A stretch of DNA of 64,000 nucleotides. Origin: a bacterium (GTDB lineage Bacteria > Bacillota > Clostridia > Lachnospirales > Lachnospiraceae). The translations under genes were made by a program, and so were the position numbers. Positions within the stretch are counted from its first letter, which is position 1. Every line of letters begins with the position of its first letter. This document shows positions 59,556 to 64,000 of this stretch, piece after piece. The DNA lies in NCBI GenBank assembly GCA_023663725.1, contig JAMPGX010000004.1:54670-118669 (forward strand), written 5' to 3'. A model generated the notes under the pieces. It worked only from the letters and a program-made list of their open reading frames with translations, made no database searches and was not told the origin of the DNA.

Positions 59556-60539
59556 ATGATTATCCTTTTGTGGTTGGCGCTGGCGTTGCTCCCCTGGCTG
59601 TTGGGGGCGGGAATGTTAATTGTGCTGAATCGGAAATCGGCGGCGCCCATTCATATGACAGACGCCTGGATCATGGGGGCAATGTGCTGCGTCGTCGTGG
59701 CGGAGCCGCTGCATCTGGTGGGTGTTTTTGCGCGTGTGTCACTGGGCAGGCTACTGCTTATTTGGCATGGTATCATGGTCGTTCTGGGCGTTGTAGCATT
59801 GGTGTTGGCAGTCAGAACTTACCGTATGCATAGAGAACGTTTTCGCATTCTGCCTGAAAGAGGCGGAAGCTTTGCGCTGCCCGGCAGCTTCCTGTTGCTT
59901 GTGCTGATCCAGGCGGTATATTTATATTGTATGCCGGCTCTGGGCGTGTCCGGAGATATCATGGTTGAGACTGTCTGCAGCTTCCAGGCGTCGGACGGCA
60001 TCTATCAGGTGAATCCCTTGACGGGACAGGCCTTTGTCCAGGGACTGTCCATGCGTTACCAGATCCTGGGGTTGCCAACGTTGTACACTTTTCTGGCCGC
60101 CTCCTTTGGCGTGGAGGGAGCGCTGTTTGTCTGGAATCTGATTCCTGTGGTGGTTCTTGCGGGCACATACATGGTTTACTATCGAATCGCCAGATTGCTG
60201 TTCGGGGATGACCTGCGCAGGAAATACTTGTTTCTGATTATTGTTGCCCTGATTTTCTGGTGCGGGGAGGGCGCCCCCTGGTTGGATGGTTATGCGGCGC
60301 TGCACAGCGCATGGACGGGGAGTTCTATACGCAATCTGATCCTGCTTCCCTATGCCCTGTCGTTGGGGCTGGAGAGGGATCTGCGCCATACCTGGCCGGA
60401 AATGGCGCTGTGTGTGCTGACGGAGGCCTGCGTCTGCCGGACCTTCAACGGTCTGGGCCTGTGTCTGCTGCTGTTGGTTCTCCTGTTGCTGCTTGACAGG
60501 TTATGGAGCATTAAGAGGTTACGGGAGGGACGGTCATGA
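59556..60539 (+). CDS. Polytopic membrane protein, DUF6077-like (first part)
   Basis: A 327-residue integral membrane protein with about eight predicted spans. It starts IILLWLALALLPWLLGAGML and contains a large outer loop with SGDIMVETVCSFQASDGIYQ and CRTFNGLGLC. Similar proteins occur in clostridial surface-polysaccharide loci and may be glycosyltransferase-like or polymerase-like, but I cannot assign a function. The end overlaps the next gene by four bases (ATGA). The two together resemble one longer membrane protein, so this may be a split gene. AAAGGA precedes the ATG. Confidence 0.7.
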   Translation: MIILLWLALALLPWLLGAGMLIVLNRKSAAPIHMTDAWIMGAMCCVVVAEPLHLVGVFARVSLGRLLLIWHGIMVVLGVVALVLAVRTYRMHRERFRILPERGGSFALPGSFLLLVLIQAVYLYCMPALGVSGDIMVETVCSFQASDGIYQVNPLTGQAFVQGLSMRYQILGLPTLYTFLAASFGVEGALFVWNLIPVVVLAGTYMVYYRIARLLFGDDLRRKYLFLIIVALIFWCGEGAPWLDGYAALHSAWTGSSIRNLILLPYALSLGLERDLRHTWPEMALCVLTEACVCRTFNGLGLCLLLLVLLLLLDRLWSIKRLREGRS

Positions 60540-61450
60540 GAGAACTTCTGCAGAATGCGTTGAGCGGTGCGGGAAGCTATTTTCAGAGCAATCATATGGT
60601 TGTCCTGGCTATGGGCATTCTCGTGTATTGCTTTGTTGTGAAGCCGGATACTAACCCAAGGGAAAAGAGACTGCTGCGGCTGAGTGTTGTCATGCTGGCT
60701 CTGCTGCTGTTTCCGGTGAGCGCTCTTGTCCTGATGCTGTATCAGACCCGATTCTACAGCTATGAGTGGATATGGAGCCTGATGCCTGTGACACTGCTGA
60801 TATCCTGGGGAAGTGTGATCGTGCTGTGGAGACAGACCGGGCAGAGCCGTCAGGACGGCGGAGCTGGACGGCGCCTGGCGGCGGGTGTAGCTGTACTTCT
60901 GGTTCTATTGCTGATCACCGGTAATTTGGGTATTGTGCAGGCGGTCGGCGAGGAGGAAAGGACTCAAGGTAGCCGGAGTAGACAGGTAGTCCAATATGTG
61001 CGGGAGCTGCCTGGCGCAGAGGAAGCCGTGCTGTGGGGTCCCCGCGCTGTTCTGGAAGCGGCTCGGCAGCAGGGCGGTGAGATCAAGGTGCTGTATGGGC
61101 GCAACATGTGGGACCCAGCAGCGGCTGCTCATACCTATGACATCTATCCCATGGAGCAGCAACGTCTGTTTGATTGGGTGGAAATGTTAGAGCATGGCGA
61201 TGCGGGGGAGTTCTCCCTGCAGCTGACAATCTTCCTGGAGGATCGGATGGCGGGGCCGCTGAGTGACCAAAGCAGAGCGGACGCGTTTTTTTTGCAGTTG
61301 GCGGCGGAGTATGGCGCTGACCTATGGGTGTTTCCGGCGGAGGCATCCGAGCGCATCACACGGGCCTGCGAACAGTTGACCAAAGAATATGGCCTGCGCG
61401 CGCAGGCAGCCGGAGAGGTTGCCGGCTATACTATCTGGCTCTGTGAATGA
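60536..61450 (+). CDS. Membrane protein with C-terminal soluble domain (second part)
   Basis: A 304-residue protein. Three TM segments (about 20-37, 50-70, 80-98) and a fourth near 120-137 precede an outer domain of about 165 residues (HTYDIYPMEQQRLFDWVEML). It starts inside the stop of the previous gene, with GGGAGG just in front, so the two are translationally coupled and may form one complex. I do not recognise the soluble domain. A long glycosyltransferase-like membrane protein broken in two would look like this, but the clean ATGA overlap also fits a real two-gene arrangement. Confidence 0.65.
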   Translation: MRELLQNALSGAGSYFQSNHMVVLAMGILVYCFVVKPDTNPREKRLLRLSVVMLALLLFPVSALVLMLYQTRFYSYEWIWSLMPVTLLISWGSVIVLWRQTGQSRQDGGAGRRLAAGVAVLLVLLLITGNLGIVQAVGEEERTQGSRSRQVVQYVRELPGAEEAVLWGPRAVLEAARQQGGEIKVLYGRNMWDPAAAAHTYDIYPMEQQRLFDWVEMLEHGDAGEFSLQLTIFLEDRMAGPLSDQSRADAFFLQLAAEYGADLWVFPAEASERITRACEQLTKEYGLRAQAAGEVAGYTIWLCE

Positions 61451-61514
61451 CAGTGTGAGGATTAGCGATTGTAACCGTATCGCAGGTGGTTTTGCGGTGC
61501 GCATGAGGTATCAA

Positions 61515-62273
61515 ATGAATGAGACTGTAAGTATTATTGTTCCTGTATATAATGCAGAGGAATATATTGAGGAGACGATAAGACATGTGGTTGCCCAGAC
61601 TTATACGGACTGGGAGCTGCTGTTGGTGGTGGACGGCGGCAGTGACAGCTCCGCGCAGTTAATCCGAGATTACAGGGAGGCGGAGGGCGAAGAGCGTCTG
61701 CGCCTCCTTGTCAACGAGGAGAATATGGGGGCGGCTAAGGCTCGCAATAGGGGCTTGCGGGAGGCCGGAGGCAGATATATTGCCTATGTGGACGCAGATG
61801 ACCTGTGGATGCCGGAGAAGCTGGAGCTGGAGTTGCGGTTTATGAAAGAAAAGCAGGCGGCTTTTGTCTTTTCCGGCTATGAATTTGCGGACCAACACGG
61901 CGTGGGGACTGGCAAGGTTGTGCATGTGCCGGAGCAGATGAGCTATAGGGATGCCTTGAAAAACACGACGATTTTTACCTCGACTGTCATGTTTGATACG
62001 CAGCGGGTTCCCAAGGAGTTGTTGGAGATGCCGGTCATTAAGAGTGAGGACACGGCGCTGTGGTGGAAGGTGCTCAGAAACGGCTACACTGCGTATGGGT
62101 TGGATCGGAATCTGGTGCTGTACCGCAGGGCGGCAGGGTCTCTGTCCGCCAATAAGGTGGAGGCAGTTCGCCGTATCTGGAGGCTGTATCGGAGGGCGGA
62201 GGGACTGTCGGTGCCCCGAAGCCTGTATTATTTCTGTTTCTGGGCGGTGAGGGCAGTGCGCAGAAGAGTGTGA
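61515..62273 (+). CDS. Family 2 glycosyltransferase
   Basis: About 252 residues of a GT-A fold: VSIIVPVYNAEEYIEETI, LVVDGGSDSSA, MGAAKARNRGLREAGGRYI and AYVDADDLWMPEKLELEL, with a DxD-like DAD. Soluble apart from a hydrophobic C-terminus. It should add a sugar to a lipid-linked repeat unit in the cytoplasm. The donor and acceptor are unknown. The ATG at 61515 is best placed behind GAGG. ATG at 61503 and longer frames are open. Confidence 0.88.
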   Translation: MNETVSIIVPVYNAEEYIEETIRHVVAQTYTDWELLLVVDGGSDSSAQLIRDYREAEGEERLRLLVNEENMGAAKARNRGLREAGGRYIAYVDADDLWMPEKLELELRFMKEKQAAFVFSGYEFADQHGVGTGKVVHVPEQMSYRDALKNTTIFTSTVMFDTQRVPKELLEMPVIKSEDTALWWKVLRNGYTAYGLDRNLVLYRRAAGSLSANKVEAVRRIWRLYRRAEGLSVPRSLYYFCFWAVRAVRRRV

Positions 62274-62290
62274 GAACGGATATGCCATAG

Positions 62291-62319
62291 TGGACGAATT
62301 ATGAAAAGTGTGGTATACT
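62291..62319 (+). promoter_or_regulatory. Promoter before the sugar transferase gene
   Basis: TGGACG (62291-62296) and TATACT (62314-62319) with TGG in front are 17 bases apart. The -35 is poor but the extended -10 is good. Confidence 0.45.
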
Positions 62320-62389
62320 AATCATTTAATATGGCAGAATGTGAGATAAGCGCACAGCTGTGAGAGACAGATAGTGGGAAGGAATAAGA

Positions 62390-63799
62390 ATGCGTAAACT
62401 GGAATCCTCTAGAAGAATCATTTTGTTGGCATTGTCCGGGGTGTGTATGGCCCTGGAGACGCTGGTGTTTGCCTATTACTGGAAGACGAATTTCAGCCCC
62501 AGCATCACGGCCAGCACGGGTGTGCCGTATTATTGGAGGGCGGATGCGCTGCAGATCGCTTTTTATGTAGTGATGCTGTTTTTTCTGTCCCATATGTACG
62601 GGGGCATGCGGATCGGATATCTGAAGAATGCGGAGGTAATATTTTCGCAGGCCTTTGCAAGCCTGGCGGCGGATGTGCTGCTGTATGGCCAGCTGTCCAT
62701 CATGGCAAAGCAGTTTTTTGTAGTCACCTGCTTTGTCTATCTCCTGGTGTGGCAGCTGGTGATCATTCTGGTCTGGAACAACATTGCCTATTGGATATAT
62801 AAATCCATCTTTCCCCCCCGCAAGATGCTGCTGATTCATGGGGACAGGCCGATTGAGAACATTGTAGCCAAATTTAAGAGCCGCAGCGACAAGTATGATA
62901 TCGTAAAATATATTCATGTGGGCCAGGGATTGCCAAGTCTGTATCAGGAGATCACAGATGGATATGAGGCCAGGGAGTTCAATGCCGTAGTGATCTGGGA
63001 TATTTCCACCCAACAGCGAAATGATCTGATGAAGTTCTGCTATGCCCGCTCCATTCGGGTGTATATGATGCCCAAGATCACAGATGTCATAGTGAGGGGG
63101 ACGGACGAGCTGCATCTGTTTGACACCCCAATCCTGCTGACCAGAGAGTATAGTCTGACTGTGGAACAGCGATTTATTAAGCGCACTATCGATCTGGTAT
63201 TCGCGCTGCTGCTGTTTGTGATAGCTTCGCCGATTATGTTGCTTACCGCTGTGGCAATCAAGGTCTATGACGGGGGGCCAGTGCTGTATAAGCAGGTGCG
63301 CTGCACCCTGAATCAGCGCAGATTTAATATACTGAAGTTTCGGAGCATGCGGGTGGATGCAGAGAAGGACGGCGTGGCGAGGCTGGCCCAGAAAAATGAC
63401 GACCGCGTTACTCCAGTCGGCAGATTTATTCGCAAGGTGCGGATAGATGAGCTACCTCAGCTGATTAACATTATCAGAGGCGACATGTCGTTCATTGGCC
63501 CCAGGCCGGAGCGCCCCGAGATCATCGAGCAGTATATGGAGGTGATGCCGGAGTTCGCCTATCGGATGAAGGTGAAGGCCGGATTAGCGGGTTATGCGCA
63601 GGTATACGGCAAGTATAATACGACGCCCTATGACAAGCTGAAGTTGGATTTGACATACATCGAGAATTATTCCACCTGGTTGGACCTCCAGCTGATGCTG
63701 CTGACTCTGAAGGTATTGTTCTGGCCTGACAGCACCGAGGGGGTGGAGAGTGAGCAGATCACAGCGCTGCGGGAATACATCAAGAATGAGGACAAATAG
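62390..63799 (+). CDS. Undecaprenyl-phosphate sugar phosphotransferase (WcaJ/WbaP type)
   Basis: A 469-residue polyprenyl-phosphate hexose-1-phosphate transferase. Four N-terminal TM helices and a Rossmann-like soluble part (about 130-245) precede the C-terminal bacterial sugar transferase domain (RFIKRTIDLVFALLLFVIAS, KFRSMRVDAE, VTPVGRFIRKVRIDELPQL and SFIGPRPERPE). It starts exopolysaccharide repeat-unit synthesis by moving a sugar-1-phosphate from UDP-sugar to undecaprenyl phosphate on the inner face. GGAAGG precedes the ATG. Confidence 0.93.
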   Translation: MRKLESSRRIILLALSGVCMALETLVFAYYWKTNFSPSITASTGVPYYWRADALQIAFYVVMLFFLSHMYGGMRIGYLKNAEVIFSQAFASLAADVLLYGQLSIMAKQFFVVTCFVYLLVWQLVIILVWNNIAYWIYKSIFPPRKMLLIHGDRPIENIVAKFKSRSDKYDIVKYIHVGQGLPSLYQEITDGYEAREFNAVVIWDISTQQRNDLMKFCYARSIRVYMMPKITDVIVRGTDELHLFDTPILLTREYSLTVEQRFIKRTIDLVFALLLFVIASPIMLLTAVAIKVYDGGPVLYKQVRCTLNQRRFNILKFRSMRVDAEKDGVARLAQKNDDRVTPVGRFIRKVRIDELPQLINIIRGDMSFIGPRPERPEIIEQYMEVMPEFAYRMKVKAGLAGYAQVYGKYNTTPYDKLKLDLTYIENYSTWLDLQLMLLTLKVLFWPDSTEGVESEQITALREYIKNEDK

Positions 63800-63858
63800 C
63801 GTGGGGATATCGGACATGGCATATGCCGGAGAGGACGCACGGAAGGGAAAGGCTGTAT

Positions 63859-64000
63859 ATGTGGCATTGTGATTACGCGAAGGAACCCTTTGATATGAGA
63901 TTGTTTGCGCTGCTGTGCATCAGGAGGCTGTGGGTCGCGCTGGCAGGCGCTGTAGCCGGACTAGCGCTGGTAGGCGGCGGTTATTATCTGAAAAATGTGA
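63859..64000 (+). CDS. Wzz/chain-length determinant-like protein (partial)
   Basis: The first 47 codons of a protein cut by the window end. It begins MWHCDYAKEPFDMRLFALLC, followed by a basic IRRLW, and a TM helix (about 27-43) of Ala, Gly, Leu and Val. One N-terminal TM helix after a short basic stretch is typical of polysaccharide co-polymerases (Wzz/CapA), which would fit the locus, but too little is visible to be sure. AGGGAAAGG lies in front of the ATG. Confidence 0.55.
   Translation, partial: MWHCDYAKEPFDMRLFALLCIRRLWVALAGAVAGLALVGGGYYLKNV

Overview
The window looks like a chromosome segment of a Gram-positive anaerobe of the Lachnospiraceae (class Clostridia). The grounds are strong AGGAGG ribosome sites, YesM/YesN-type two-component genes beside LplABC-type sugar transporters, a free-standing Spo0A DNA-binding domain, a CD3324-family protein, an Rrf2 regulator, many intracellular GH31/GH13 enzymes, and split carbohydrate ABC operons without their own ATPase. 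No rRNA, tRNA, CRISPR array or prophage was seen. The assignment rests on family resemblance, not on a database search.

Layout. 1-700: end of an unrecognised coiled-coil protein, a small membrane protein and a PadR regulator with an abnormal N-terminus. 950-10600: chemoreceptor, sensor kinase and AraC-type response regulator in tight succession, then an oligosaccharide ABC transporter (lipoprotein and two permeases). 10700-18400: a diguanylate cyclase and an HD-GYP phosphodiesterase bracket an XRE membrane regulator and a CPBP protease, followed by a GH31 glycosidase and a CE1-like esterase. 18400-22000: GNAT enzymes, a second CPBP protease, a very short operator-controlled hairpin transcript and a stefin-like small protein. 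22100-32250: two metNIQ-type transporters around an Rrf2 regulator. The first is preceded by a cysteine-codon leader peptide and a terminator. The second leads into a 2-hydroxyacid oxidase, an aminotransferase and an M20 amidohydrolase. 32200-40200: housekeeping and accessory genes (DUF2441, methyltransferase, CD3324, AAA/DUF1703, XRE-TPR regulator with a small ABC exporter). 40290-52620: a LacI-controlled maltodextrin system (binding protein, two permeases, pullulanase, debranching enzyme, HAD phosphatase, GH31 alpha-glucosidase). 52700-57600: an AAA/DUF4143 protein, a cluster of palindromic repeats, the AmmeMemoRadiSam pair, a MITE-like element and a divergent PAP2 protein. 57800-64000: the start of an exopolysaccharide locus (glycosyltransferases, membrane proteins, priming sugar transferase, Wzz-like fragment) that also contains the Spo0A-C protein.

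How it fits together (inference). Oligosaccharides are sensed and imported by the first transporter and cut by intracellular GH31 and esterase. Maltodextrins enter by the second and are debranched and hydrolysed inside. Sulfur amino acids are imported by two MetNIQ systems, one probably controlled by ribosome stalling at Cys codons. c-di-GMP enzymes and a Spo0A-type DNA binder lie close to sugar and exopolysaccharide genes.

The most unusual signals are the Cys-codon attenuator at 22167-22421, the dispersed palindromic repeat family (32808-33021 and three copies in 53989-54660), the orphan Spo0A-C gene with 0A-box sequences in front, the stefin-like protein at 20683, and the isolated promoter-operator-hairpin unit at 20378-20475.
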